A stretch of DNA of 44,971 nucleotides from Nocardioides zeae (GCF_010686755.1 NZ_JAAGXA010000019.1:10218-55188); one strand, 5' to 3'. Shown: positions 37,154-44,828, numbered from the stretch's first letter. Notes: generated by a model from the letters alone, not told the origin. Made by a program: numbers and translations.

Positions 37154-37417
37154 TCAGGACAGCGCCGCGCGCAGCCGGTCGGGATCGACGCGCCAGAAGT
37201 CGTGCTGGCGGCCGTCGACGTAGGTCACCGGGATCTCGTCGAGGTCGACGTGGGCGGCGGCGTCCTCGTCCTCGTCGACGTCGACCTCGCGGAAGGTCTC
37301 CCCCAGCTCGGCGCACACCGCGGCGACGACCGCGCGGGCCGTCTCGCACAGGTGGCAGCCGTCGCGCCCGAAGAGCACGACGCGCGGCTCGCGGGTCGCT
37401 TCCGGTGGCAGGGTCAC
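37154..37417 (-). CDS. Glutaredoxin-family protein
   Basis: 87 aa from GTG 37417. Thioredoxin-fold protein with active site FGRDGCHLCETARAVV (CxxC at residues about 16-19), then FREVDVDEDED, cis-proline region EIPVTYVDGRQHDFWRVD. Acidic middle loop. Cytosolic thiol-disulfide exchange is likely; partner unknown. Orthologues sit next to hemA in mycobacteria and Streptomyces. GTG 37417 is exactly 7 nt after minus-strand TAGGAT, supporting a leaderless start; ATG 37426 would fall inside the -10. Confidence 0.88.
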   Translation of the reverse strand: MTLPPEATREPRVVLFGRDGCHLCETARAVVAAVCAELGETFREVDVDEDEDAAAHVDLDEIPVTYVDGRQHDFWRVDPDRLRAALS

Positions 37418-37424
37418 GCTCCTC

Positions 37425-37434
37425 ATCCTAGGCT
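37425..37434. promoter_or_regulatory. Overlapping divergent -10 boxes with leaderless starts both ways
   Basis: ATCCTAGGCT reads TAGGAT (minus, 37430 to 37425) and TAGGCT (plus, 37429-37434). Each is followed by 7 nt and then a GTG start (37417 on minus, 37442 on plus), with no room for a leader or SD. Confidence 0.6.
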
Positions 37435-37441
37435 CGACCCC

Positions 37442-38365
37442 GTGGCCGACCCCGAGCACGAGACCGCCGCCGACCGTCCGCGCTCGCACGCCGCGACGGT
37501 CCGGCGCACCGACCTGAAGCGCCGCTCCCGCCTCGCCGGCGAGGCGTCGGCGGCCGCCGCGGAGGTGGAGACCGCGCTCGACGTGCCCCGCGACGCGACG
37601 TCGGCAGCGTTCTTCGACGTGGACAACACGCTGATGCAGGGCGCGAGCATCTTCCACCTGGCGAAGGGGCTCTACCGGCGGGAGTTCTTCACGACGCGCG
37701 AGATCGCCGGGGCGGTCTGGAAGCAGGCCTACTTCCGCGTCGTCGGCGTCGAGGACCCCGAGCACGTGGCGGAGGCCCGCAGCTCGGCGCTCGGCTTCAT
37801 CGCCGGCCACACCGTCGGCGAGCTGGAGTCGCTCGCCGAGGAGATCTTCGACGAGGCCATGGCGATGCGGATCTGGCCGGGCACGCGGGCGCTGGCGCAG
37901 CTGCACCTCGACCGCGGCCAGCGGGTCTGGCTGGTGACGGCGGCGCCGGTGGAGATCGCGACGATCATCGCCCGCCGGCTCGGGCTCACCGGCGCGCTCG
38001 GCACCGTCGCGGAGCACGACGACGAGGGCGTCTACACGGGACGCCTGGTCGGCGAGATGCTCCACGGCCCGGCCAAGAAGGAGGCCGTCAAGGCCCTCGC
38101 CGCCCGGGAGGGCCTCGACCTCGAGCGCTGCTCGGCGTACTCCGACTCCTTCAACGACCTCCCCCTCCTCGGTCTCGTCGGCGACCCCTGCGCCATCAAT
38201 CCCGACAGCCGGCTGCGGGCCCACGCGCGGGAGCAGGGCTGGCGGGTGCGGGACTACCGCACGGGCCGCAAGGCGGCTCGCCTGGGCCTGCTGACCGGCG
38301 CCGCCGTGGGCGCCGCCGCAGGCGCCGTGGCGGCCGGCACGGCGCTCCGCTCCGCCCGTCGCTGA
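37442..38365 (+). CDS. HAD-IB family hydrolase (SerB1-like)
   Basis: 307 aa from GTG 37442. HAD subfamily IB phosphatase related to phosphoserine phosphatase; substrate not established. Motif I TSAAFFDVDNTLMQGASIFH (nucleophile Asp about residue 60), HLAKGLYRREFFTTREIAGA, motif II WLVTAAPVEIA, motif III SAYSDSFNDLPLLGLVGDPC. A basic/disordered N-terminal 50 aa precedes it; the C-terminus has a Gly/Ala-rich hydrophobic helix (LGLLTGAAVGAAAGAVAAGT) then RSARR, possibly a membrane anchor. Matches the serB1/Rv0505c-type gene near hem genes. Confidence 0.9.
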   Translation: MADPEHETAADRPRSHAATVRRTDLKRRSRLAGEASAAAAEVETALDVPRDATSAAFFDVDNTLMQGASIFHLAKGLYRREFFTTREIAGAVWKQAYFRVVGVEDPEHVAEARSSALGFIAGHTVGELESLAEEIFDEAMAMRIWPGTRALAQLHLDRGQRVWLVTAAPVEIATIIARRLGLTGALGTVAEHDDEGVYTGRLVGEMLHGPAKKEAVKALAAREGLDLERCSAYSDSFNDLPLLGLVGDPCAINPDSRLRAHAREQGWRVRDYRTGRKAARLGLLTGAAVGAAAGAVAAGTALRSARR

Positions 38366-38448
38366 TCCTCCGCTCCCCACCCCTACCGACCGGTATCCCG
38401 CGCCCTTGCTGGACGTCGTCCACGGGCGATCGGTCCGCCTCGAGTCTC

Positions 38449-38462
38449 CGACAAGTTTGTCG
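38449..38462. promoter_or_regulatory. Inverted repeat upstream of the ECF sigma gene
   Basis: CGACAA-GT-TTGTCG, 80 nt before the sigma start. AT-rich compared with the surroundings; candidate operator. TAACCT further down (near 38492) is a possible -10. Confidence 0.4.
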
Positions 38463-38541
38463 ATAGCGGTTCCCAAGGCCCCGGACGAGGCCTAACCTGG
38501 GCCGACGCTCCCCTGGGGAGAGGAGCGGGGAGGGCACCACC

Positions 38542-39363
38542 ATGGGCAGTGCAGCGCAGCACGCACGCGCGTTCGAGCGAGGGCTCGACGCGCTGCGTGA
38601 CCTCGTGCTCGCCTCCCTCGCACCCCCGGCGCTCGCCACGGCCGGAGGCCCCCTGGCGTCGATGCTCCACCACGAGGTGGTCGGCAGCGCACGGACCGCG
38701 GCGCCCCCGTCGGCCGACACGGCCGGCAGCGCGGGAGAGCCGGGCGGGGACGGCAGCGGTGGGGACGGCAGCGCCGAGGCCCACTCCGCCGAGGAGCGCC
38801 CGGAGGACCGGGAGCGCCTCATCGCGCTCGTCGACCTCGCCCGCGGTGGCGACCGTGAGGCGTTCGGCCTGCTCTACGACCACTACCACGGCGCGGTCTA
38901 CCGGTTCCTCTACTACCGCACGCGCTCCGTCACCCTCGCCGAGGACCTGACGTCGGAGACCTTCTTCCGCGCCCTCCGCCGGATGAGCGACTTCCGTTGG
39001 CAGGGCAAGGACTTCGGCGCCTGGCTGATGACCATCGCCCGCAACCTCACGACCGACCACTTCAAGGCCGGCCGCACCCGCCTCGAGCACACCGTCGAGG
39101 ACATGGGGCTGCACGACGACGGCCACGACGACGGTCCCGAGTCGACGGTGCTCTCGGCGATCACGAACGAGCTGCTGATGGAGGCCCTCACGCAGCTCCC
39201 CGCCGAGCAGCAGGACTGCCTCGTGATGCGCTTCCTGCAGGGGATGAGCATCGCCGAGACCGCCGCTGCGCTCGAGCGCAGCGAGGGTGCGGTGAAGCAG
39301 CTCCAGCTGCGCGGCGTGCGCAACCTGGCGAAGCTGATGCCCGAGGGGATGCGGGACTCGTGA
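38542..39363 (+). CDS. ECF sigma factor, BldN-like
   Basis: 273 aa, ATG with GGGGAGGG 7 nt upstream. RNA polymerase sigma factor of the extracytoplasmic type: sigma-2 region about 108-180 (EAFGLLYDHYHGAVYRFLYY, AEDLTSETFFRALRRMSDFR, FGAWLMTIARNLTTDHFKAG) and sigma-4 about 215-265 (LPAEQQDCLVMRFLQGMSIA, AAALERSEGAVKQLQLRGV). Unusual for ECF factors, an N-terminal extension of about 95 residues (Ala/Gly/Ser rich, acidic) precedes sigma-2, as in BldN of Streptomyces, which is made as a pro-protein. The neighbours (rex, hem genes, HAD, DUF5667) are also those of bldN. I infer orthology; function in this organism is unproven. Confidence 0.88.
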   Translation: MGSAAQHARAFERGLDALRDLVLASLAPPALATAGGPLASMLHHEVVGSARTAAPPSADTAGSAGEPGGDGSGGDGSAEAHSAEERPEDRERLIALVDLARGGDREAFGLLYDHYHGAVYRFLYYRTRSVTLAEDLTSETFFRALRRMSDFRWQGKDFGAWLMTIARNLTTDHFKAGRTRLEHTVEDMGLHDDGHDDGPESTVLSAITNELLMEALTQLPAEQQDCLVMRFLQGMSIAETAAALERSEGAVKQLQLRGVRNLAKLMPEGMRDS

Positions 39364-39368
39364 GCCGC

Positions 39369-39397
39369 CGTAACCTCCGGGCCTGCGCCCTCGTTGA
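39369..39397 (+). promoter_or_regulatory. ECF-sigma-type promoter of the DUF5667 gene
   Basis: CGTAAC (39369-39374), 17-bp spacer, CGTTGA (39392-39397), between the sigma and DUF5667 genes. Nearly identical -35 and spacer start to 28324-28351. From memory this resembles the BldN consensus. Confidence 0.6.
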
Positions 39398-39460
39398 GCG
39401 GGACAGTGCACCTGTCCGGCCCTCCCTCGGACAGGGCCACCGACCGATGAGGATGCCCGC

Positions 39461-40654
39461 ATGATGTCCCTCCCGACGGCGCGTCGCCGTGCCGAGGAGC
39501 TCGACGCAGCGGTCTCCGGGTCGGCGCACGACGCCTCCGCGCCGAGTGCCGACCTCGAGCCGCTGCTCGACGTGGTCGCCCAGCTGCGCGCCGAGGGCGC
39601 CGCAGTGCCCACCCCGCGTGCCGACTTCGCGGCCGAGCTCCGCGCGCGCCTCATGACGGAGGCCGCGACCGTGCTCGTCGCCCCCGACCCGGCCACCGAC
39701 GAGCTGCTCACCGTCCGCCGCTCGCCCCACGCCCCGCGCCGCCAGCGCCGCGTCACCGCCGTCGCCGCCGCGCTCGTCGTGGCCGGCGGGTCGAGCACGA
39801 TGGCGTACGCCGCGCAGGGCGCCCTCCCCGGCGACTCGCTCTACCCGGTCAAGCGTGCGCTCGAGGGCGCCCGCGGATCGATCAGCCTCACCGACGAGTC
39901 GCGGGGCGCGCTGACGCTGCGGCACGCCCAGCAGCGGCTGGCCGAGGTGCAGGGCCTCGTCGACCGGCACGACACCGCGAGCGACGCGCTCGTCGCCGAT
40001 GCGCTCGACACCTTCGTGCAGCAGTCCGACGAGGCCGCCGAGCTCCTGCTCGCGGCCGGCGCCCAGGGCGACGACCGGTCCGTCACCGACCTGCGGGCCT
40101 TCGTCGCCGCCTCCGTCGCCACCCTCGCCGAGCTGGAGCCGTCCCTGACGGCCACCGACCAGGAGGGCCTGGCGACGGCCGTCGCGGCGCTGCGCGACAT
40201 CGACGGTCGAGCTCTCGAGCTGTGCCCGACGTGCGGGTCGACCTCCGCGGTCGAGCTGCCGTTCGCGCTGGCGAACGCCGCCGCGCTGCTGGACCAGGGC
40301 GTGTTCGACGGCCCGCCGCCGGTGGTGCCCGACGTCGACGTCTCCGCCCTGCCCCCGGGCAGCGTGTCCGGTCCGCAGAACGGCGGCGACCCGGTCGCGG
40401 CGCCGCCCGCGACCACCCCGCCCGCGACCGGCGGAGGCAGCGAGCCGAGCACCCCGTCGCAGCCGCCGGCCGCGACGCCGAGCGAGCCGACCGCCCCTGC
40501 CAGCCCGCAGCCCGGGGCCGGGATCCCCGGCACCAGCGGCGGGATCACCGGCGCGACCGACGGCATCACCGGCCTCACCGGGCCGCTCGCCGAGCCCCTG
40601 CAGGCGATCACCGAGACGCTCGACACGCTTCTCGGGCTCAAGTCGACGCCCTGA
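39461..40654 (+). CDS. DUF5667 membrane protein, probable anti-sigma factor (RsbN-like)
   Basis: 397 aa; ATG 39461 or the adjacent ATG 39464. The N-terminal 85 residues are cytosolic and acidic (ADLEPLLDVVAQLRAEGAAV, AELRARLMTEAATVLVAPDP), a plausible sigma-binding region; one membrane helix follows at about 105-125 (VTAVAAALVVAGGSSTMAYA), then DUF5667: GALPGDSLYPVKRALEGARG, LRHAQQRLAEVQGLVDRHDT. The C-terminal 110 aa are Pro/Thr/Gly-rich, outside the cell. Placement directly after the BldN-like sigma gene, with its own ECF-type promoter, matches the bldN-rsbN arrangement, so it probably sequesters that sigma factor (inference). Confidence 0.85.
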   Translation: MMSLPTARRRAEELDAAVSGSAHDASAPSADLEPLLDVVAQLRAEGAAVPTPRADFAAELRARLMTEAATVLVAPDPATDELLTVRRSPHAPRRQRRVTAVAAALVVAGGSSTMAYAAQGALPGDSLYPVKRALEGARGSISLTDESRGALTLRHAQQRLAEVQGLVDRHDTASDALVADALDTFVQQSDEAAELLLAAGAQGDDRSVTDLRAFVAASVATLAELEPSLTATDQEGLATAVAALRDIDGRALELCPTCGSTSAVELPFALANAAALLDQGVFDGPPPVVPDVDVSALPPGSVSGPQNGGDPVAAPPATTPPATGGGSEPSTPSQPPAATPSEPTAPASPQPGAGIPGTSGGITGATDGITGLTGPLAEPLQAITETLDTLLGLKSTP

Positions 40655-41212
40655 CCGCTCCCCCTCCCCCGGGTCGTGGTGTGAGGCCACTGCTTTTCGC
40701 GGGTCTGGCACCACGACCGGTGGGCACTGACGACGGCCCGGCGCCCGGGGTCGACAAATGGGACGCCCGTACGCCGCCGCCCCGGCCCCAGCCGCACCAT
40801 CCGCACAGTTCCGCGCGGGGTCTGGGCAGTCTGGGCAGTCGGGGCAGTCGGGGCAGTCGGGACGAGCCCGCCGCGGGACGTCATGCGCTGCGGTCGCCCC
40901 ACGCACCGGATCGCATGACGTCCGGCGGGCGGAAGTGCCCGTCCCCCGGGTCGTGGTGGGAGGCCACCGGTTTCCGCAGGGCTGGCACCACGACCGGTGG
41001 GCACTGGCGAGCCCCCGCGCCCGGACTCGGCAAGTGGGACGCCGGTACGCCGCCGCCCCGGCCCCAGCCGCACCATCCGCACAGTTCCGCGCGGGGCCTG
41101 GGCAGTCGGGGCAGTCGGGACGAGCCCGCCGCGGGACGTCATGCGCTGCGGTCGCCCCGCGCACCGGATCGCATGACGTCCGGGATGGGCCCGCGGCCGC
41201 CGAGGAGCCCGG
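40655..41212. repeat. Two tandem copies of an inverted-repeat-bearing unit (gene-free region)
   Basis: 558 bp between convergent genes. Unit 1 runs from about 40671 to 40926, unit 2 from about 40948 to 41184 (offset 276-277, falling to 258 after loss of two 9-bp GGGCAGTCG repeats: four in unit 1, two in unit 2). Each unit starts with a 10-bp inverted repeat GGTCGTGGTG/CACCACGACC (40672-40681 with 40709-40718; 40949-40958 with 40986-40995) and ends with a 12-bp one GGACGTCATGCG/CGCATGACGTCC (40876-40887 with 40912-40923; 41134-41145 with 41170-41181). About 50 bp from GTACGCCGCC onward are identical. Frames through it are open but low-complexity; I see no gene. Confidence 0.8.
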
Positions 41213-42343
41213 TCAGCCGAAGGCGCCGCCGCGATCGATGAGCAACCGGTAGAGAGTGCTCTGGATCGTCTCGCGCACCTGGTCGGTCACGTCGAACACC
41301 AGCATCGGGTCGTCGGCGGCACCCGCGTCGTACTCGTCCGTGCGGATCGGCTCGCCGAACTCCATCATCCACTTCGACGGCAGCGGCACGAGGCCCAGCG
41401 GGCCGAGCAGCGGGAACGTCGGGGTGATCGGGACGTAGGGCATCCCCAGCAACCGCGCCAGGGAGGGCACGTTGCCGACCAGGGGGTAGATCTCCTCGGC
41501 GCCCACGACGGACAGCGGAACGATCGGCACGCCCGTGCGCACGGCGGCCGCCACGAACCCGCCGCGCCCGAAGCGCTGCAGCTTGTACCGCTCCGAGAAC
41601 GGCTTGCCGATCCCCTTGAAGCCCTCGGGCCAGACCCCGACGAGCTCGCCCGAGCGCAGCAGGCGCTCCGCATCGGCGTTGCAGGCCAACGTCGTGCCGC
41701 CACGGCGCGCCACGGTGCTCACGATCGGGAGGCGGAACACCAGGTCAGCGCCGAGCGGGCGCAGGAACCGGCCCGCGTGGTCGTGGACGGCGACCATCGT
41801 CATCAACCCGTCCACGGGGATCGTGCCCGAGTGGTTGGAGACGACGAGCGCCCCGCCCGTCGTCGGGAGGTTCTCGACGCCGCGCACCTCGACGCGGAAC
41901 CACTTCTCGGCGATGGGCCTGAGGGCGGCGAGGAAGAACCGCTCGGTCAGCTCGGCGTCGAAGCCGAACTCGTCGATGACGTACTCCCCCGTCACCCGCC
42001 GACGCAGGAAGGCGAGGAAGCGGGCCAGCTGCTGCTCCGCGTCGTCGCCGAACAGCTCCGCGGCGGCCTGCTGGAAGGCGGCCAACCAGTCACCGATGGG
42101 CACCCCGGCGAGGGGGCCCCGCTCCTGGGCCGTGGCCGGCGCGCGGGGGGCCTCGGTGCTCGGAGCCTCGGGCGGGGCGGCGAAGTCGGGCGGCTCCGCC
42201 GCGGGGGTACGCCGCGTGGCCGCGTCCCCAGGGCGGCTACCGGACCCGGCGAGGTCGCGCGCGGACGTCGACGGCCGGGCGCGGCCGCTGCCGCGACCGG
42301 GCCGCCCGCGCGTGCCGATCGGGATGATGTCGGCGTCACCCAC
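41213..42343 (-). CDS. PlsC-like lysophospholipid acyltransferase family protein
   Basis: 376 aa from GTG 42343. Glycerolipid acyltransferase family; substrate unknown. A disordered Arg/Pro/Ala N-terminus (about 85 aa) is followed by a helical segment (LAAFQQAAAELFGDDAEQQL) and the acyltransferase domain: VVSNHSGTIPVDGLMTMVAV (the NHX..D motif, with wider spacing than HX4D), LVGVWPEGFKGIGKPFSERY (PEG motif), VPIVPLSVVGAEEIYPLVGN and the C-terminal MMEFGEPIRTDEY. Matches Rv0502 of mycobacteria by context. Its start overlaps the end of the epimerase gene by 8 bp, so these are one operon. Confidence 0.9.
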   Translation of the reverse strand: MGDADIIPIGTRGRPGRGSGRARPSTSARDLAGSGSRPGDAATRRTPAAEPPDFAAPPEAPSTEAPRAPATAQERGPLAGVPIGDWLAAFQQAAAELFGDDAEQQLARFLAFLRRRVTGEYVIDEFGFDAELTERFFLAALRPIAEKWFRVEVRGVENLPTTGGALVVSNHSGTIPVDGLMTMVAVHDHAGRFLRPLGADLVFRLPIVSTVARRGGTTLACNADAERLLRSGELVGVWPEGFKGIGKPFSERYKLQRFGRGGFVAAAVRTGVPIVPLSVVGAEEIYPLVGNVPSLARLLGMPYVPITPTFPLLGPLGLVPLPSKWMMEFGEPIRTDEYDAGAADDPMLVFDVTDQVRETIQSTLYRLLIDRGGAFG

Positions 42344-43418
42344 GTGGGCCTCCCGGTGCGACGAAGGGGTGCACGGAGCCCGAGGCCACGGCGACGGGCG
42401 CCGAGCGCTCGACGTCGGGCTCGGGCAGGCGCTCGGCGAGCAGCGCCAGGGCCTGCTGGGGTGCCGTGAAGGTGGGGGCCAGGTCCGCCGCGAAGTCCGC
42501 GAAGGCCTCGTCGGTCGTGTAGCGGGGGGTGAACCCCAGCTCGGTGCGGCAGCGCGAGGTGTCGACGCCGCGACCGTAGGTGAGGAACGCGACCAGCTCG
42601 GGCGACAGCTCGGCGAGCCGGACCCTGCGCACGACCTGACCGAGGCCGCCGAGGGCGAACGGGGGCAGGGCCACGCTGGGTCGCTGCATCCGCCGCACCG
42701 CCTGGTGCAGCGTGAGGATGCCGTCGCCGGCGACGTTGAACGTGCCCCCCACCTCGGCGTGCACCCCGTGCTGCAGCACGCCGACGAGGTCGTCCGCGTG
42801 CAGGAACTGCATGCGGGGGTCGAAGCCGAGCACGGTCGGCACCACCGGGAGCCGGAGGTAGGACGTCATCGGGCTCGTCACGGACGGCCCCAGCACGTTG
42901 GCGGCGCGCAGCATCAGCACGCGCACGTCGGGGCGACGGCGGGCGAACCCGCGGACGTAGCCCTCGACCTCCTGTGCGTCCTTGCCGTAGCCACCGCGGG
43001 CGACCCGGGGCTCGATGTCCTCGGTGAACATCGCCGGGTCGCGGCTGGACGCGCCGTACACCGTCGTCGTCGACTTCACGACGAGGTGGCGGACCGTCTC
43101 CGACTTCTGGCAGGCAGCGAGGAGCTGCATCGTGCCGATGACGTTGAGCTCCTTCATCGCGTTGCGACCCCCGGTCGCACCGGGGGTCGCGATGACGCTC
43201 ATGTGGACGACGGTGTCGACGTCCTCACGCGCGATGACCTTCGCGATGACGGGCGTGCGGATGTCCGCACGGACGAACGAGACGGAACCGAGGTCCCCCC
43301 GCGGGGGGACGACGTCGACACCGATGACGCGGTCGACGCCGGGATCGTCGGCGAGGGCGTGCGCGACCCGCCGCCCGAGGTCACGTGAGACCCCGGTGAC
43401 GAGAACGACCCGGCCCAC
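42336..43418 (-). CDS. NAD-dependent epimerase/dehydratase family protein (GalE2-like)
   Basis: 360 aa from GTG 43418. Extended SDR fold: VVLVTGVSRDLGRRVAHALA (nucleotide-binding glycines), VRADIRTPVIAKVI, VVHMSVIATPG, VVKSTTTVYGASSRDPAMFT. Where active SDRs have YxxxK this protein reads RGGYGKDAQEVEGYVRGFAR, so lysine is only two residues after tyrosine; a classical epimerase mechanism is doubtful. C-terminal half holds LRAANVLGP, MQFLHADDLVGVLQHGVH, GTFNVAGDGILTLHQAVRRM. Context (HTH, bS22, PlsC) is that of mycobacterial galE2/Rv0501. Confidence 0.88.
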   Translation of the reverse strand: MGRVVLVTGVSRDLGRRVAHALADDPGVDRVIGVDVVPPRGDLGSVSFVRADIRTPVIAKVIAREDVDTVVHMSVIATPGATGGRNAMKELNVIGTMQLLAACQKSETVRHLVVKSTTTVYGASSRDPAMFTEDIEPRVARGGYGKDAQEVEGYVRGFARRRPDVRVLMLRAANVLGPSVTSPMTSYLRLPVVPTVLGFDPRMQFLHADDLVGVLQHGVHAEVGGTFNVAGDGILTLHQAVRRMQRPSVALPPFALGGLGQVVRRVRLAELSPELVAFLTYGRGVDTSRCRTELGFTPRYTTDEAFADFAADLAPTFTAPQQALALLAERLPEPDVERSAPVAVASGSVHPFVAPGGPRG

Positions 43419-43444
43419 CGCGACGCCTCAGTCCCGCAGCGGCG

Positions 43445-43546
43445 TCACTTGCCGAGCTTGCGGCGCTGGACGCGCGTCTTCTTGAGCAGCTTGCGGTGCT
43501 TCTTCTTCGCCATGCGCTTGCGCCGCTTCTTGATGACAGAACCCAC
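43445..43546 (-). CDS. Small ribosomal protein bS22 (AURKAIP1/COX24 family), 33 aa
   Basis: 33 residues, starting MGSVIKKRRKRMAKKKHRKL and ending VQRRKLGK. More than half the residues are Lys or Arg. The sequence is essentially that of the extra protein found in mycobacterial 30S subunits (bS22, Rv0500B). GTG start with GAGG 7 nt upstream. A minus-strand TACGCT (43616 to 43611) is a candidate -10, giving a leader of about 60 nt. Located between the HTH and galE2-like genes exactly as in mycobacteria. Confidence 0.95.
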   Translation of the reverse strand: MGSVIKKRRKRMAKKKHRKLLKKTRVQRRKLGK

Positions 43547-43660
43547 GAGTTACCTCTTCACATGCCTACAGCGGAACCGCGCACCGAGGACACGGGGCGG
43601 CCAGACGCTCAGCGTAGCCGGAGGGCCACGCCGCACCGAAACCAGCGTCGCCCCGCGGGA

Positions 43661-43873
43661 TCAACCGGCGTTGTAGAAGCTGCGGCGCAGGTACTCGTCC
43701 ACGTCGTGCTCGGACACCCGGAACGACCGCCCGACACGCACGGCGGGGAGGTCGCCCCCGTGCACGAGGCGGTACACCGTCATCTTCGAGACGCGCATGA
43801 CCGCGGCCACCTCGGCGATGGTGAGGAAGCGGACTCCGGACAGGTCGCCGGTCGGACCGTCGTGCTGGGGCAT
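43661..43873 (-). CDS. Helix-turn-helix DNA-binding protein, BldC/excisionase type
   Basis: 70 aa from ATG 43873. A MerR/excisionase-like winged helix: FLTIAEVAAVMRVSKMTVYR (helix-turn-helix), LVHGGDLPAVRVGRSFRVSE (wing), HDVDEYLRRSFYNAG. The protein is a single domain without effector region, like BldC and Rv0500A. Target genes unknown; adjacency to bS22 and galE2-like genes is conserved in actinobacteria. The open frame upstream (to 44101) has no family similarity. SD is weak (GGTG). Confidence 0.9.
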   Translation of the reverse strand: MPQHDGPTGDLSGVRFLTIAEVAAVMRVSKMTVYRLVHGGDLPAVRVGRSFRVSEHDVDEYLRRSFYNAG

Positions 43874-44109
43874 CAGGCACCGCTTTCGTGCCCACGCGCG
43901 CCGGACGGGCCGTCCGACCCACTGACGCATGGGGTTGGCGTGAGAATAGGGCCTCGTGTGACGGATGGGGAAGATTGGATCCGGAAAATGTGGACTTCCT
44001 CGGCGTGTCGCCTTGCGTTCTGCGTGTCGAGCCGAATCACAGCGGTGCAACTCCGGGGCCAGCCGGGAGAGATCGAGGTCTGTCGCAGGTCGCTGGCACA
44101 CTGCGGCGG
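43874..44109. other. Intergenic region between the HTH gene and HAD hydrolase gene
   Basis: 236 bp, noticeably more AT-containing near 43935-44000. Minus-strand TATTCT (43948 to 43943) is a candidate -10 for the HTH gene. CACACT 7 nt before GTG 44110 is a weak leaderless -10 for the hydrolase. Nothing else seen. Confidence 0.4.
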
Positions 44110-44814
44110 GTGATCCCCCGCCGCCCCCTCGCCGCTGTGCTGTTCGACCTCGACGACACCCTGGTCGACCACCGCGGAGCGGCCCGTGCGGGCCTCGAGC
44201 GATGGGCGTCGGGCCACGGCGTGGCAGGCACCCCCGACGAGATCGCGGAGCGCTGGACCGCCCTCGAGGTGCGCTACTACGCGGCGTACCAGCAGCGTCG
44301 CCTGACGTTCACCGAGCAGCGCCGTGCGCGGGTCCGGGCGTTCCTGCCCCACCTCGACCTCCGCAGCGACGCGGCGGCCGACGACGCGTTCGCGGGCTAC
44401 CTGGTGGGCTACCAGGCGGCCTGGCGCGCGTTCGGCGACGCCACCCGGGCGCTGCGTCGGGCAGCAGCCGCCGGCCTCGCCGTCGGCGTCCTGACCAACG
44501 GCGACGCGACACAGCAGCGCCGCAAGACCGAGGCCGTGGGGATCGCCGGTCTGCTCGACGGCCTGGGCGCCCCCGTGCTGGCCTCCTCCGCCCTCCCCGC
44601 GGCGAAGCCGGACGCGCGCTCCTACGCCGCCGCGTGCGACCGGCTCGGCGTCACGCCCGGCGCGACGCTGATGGTCGGCGACTCGCTCGTCAACGACGTC
44701 CGCGGCGCGCTCGACGCAGGCCTCGCGGCGGTGCTGCTGGACCGCTACGACGAGCACCCCGCCGCCGGCGTGCGCCGCGTGCGGTCCCTCGACGAGCTGG
44801 AGTTCGCGGCCTGA
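44110..44814 (+). CDS. HAD-family hydrolase
   Basis: 234 aa from GTG 44110. HAD subfamily IA phosphatase (class with a helical cap), substrate unknown. Motif I AAVLFDLDDTLVDHRGAARA at residues about 8-27, cap domain about 30-100, motif II VGVLTNGDATQQRRKTEAVG, motif III lysine in AAKPDARSYAAACDRLGVTP, motif IV LMVGDSLVNDVRGALDAGLA. No SD; start chosen as the last start before the domain, 7 nt after a weak -10. The gene is followed within 15 nt by the tandem palindromic repeats. Confidence 0.9.
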   Translation: MIPRRPLAAVLFDLDDTLVDHRGAARAGLERWASGHGVAGTPDEIAERWTALEVRYYAAYQQRRLTFTEQRRARVRAFLPHLDLRSDAAADDAFAGYLVGYQAAWRAFGDATRALRRAAAAGLAVGVLTNGDATQQRRKTEAVGIAGLLDGLGAPVLASSALPAAKPDARSYAAACDRLGVTPGATLMVGDSLVNDVRGALDAGLAAVLLDRYDEHPAAGVRRVRSLDELEFAA

Positions 44815-44828
44815 GGCCGTCCCGAAAC

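Noticed and set aside
40758..41252. Open frame with repeated SGQ and PAPAAPSAQFRAG segments as a repeat protein
   Set aside because: Several frames on both strands are open here, no SD or family match exists, and it runs into the acyltransferase gene; the pattern derives from the DNA repeat.
43888..44814. Longer 308-aa version of the HAD hydrolase
   Set aside because: The upstream 74 codons are low in family similarity and overlap the HTH gene's promoter region.
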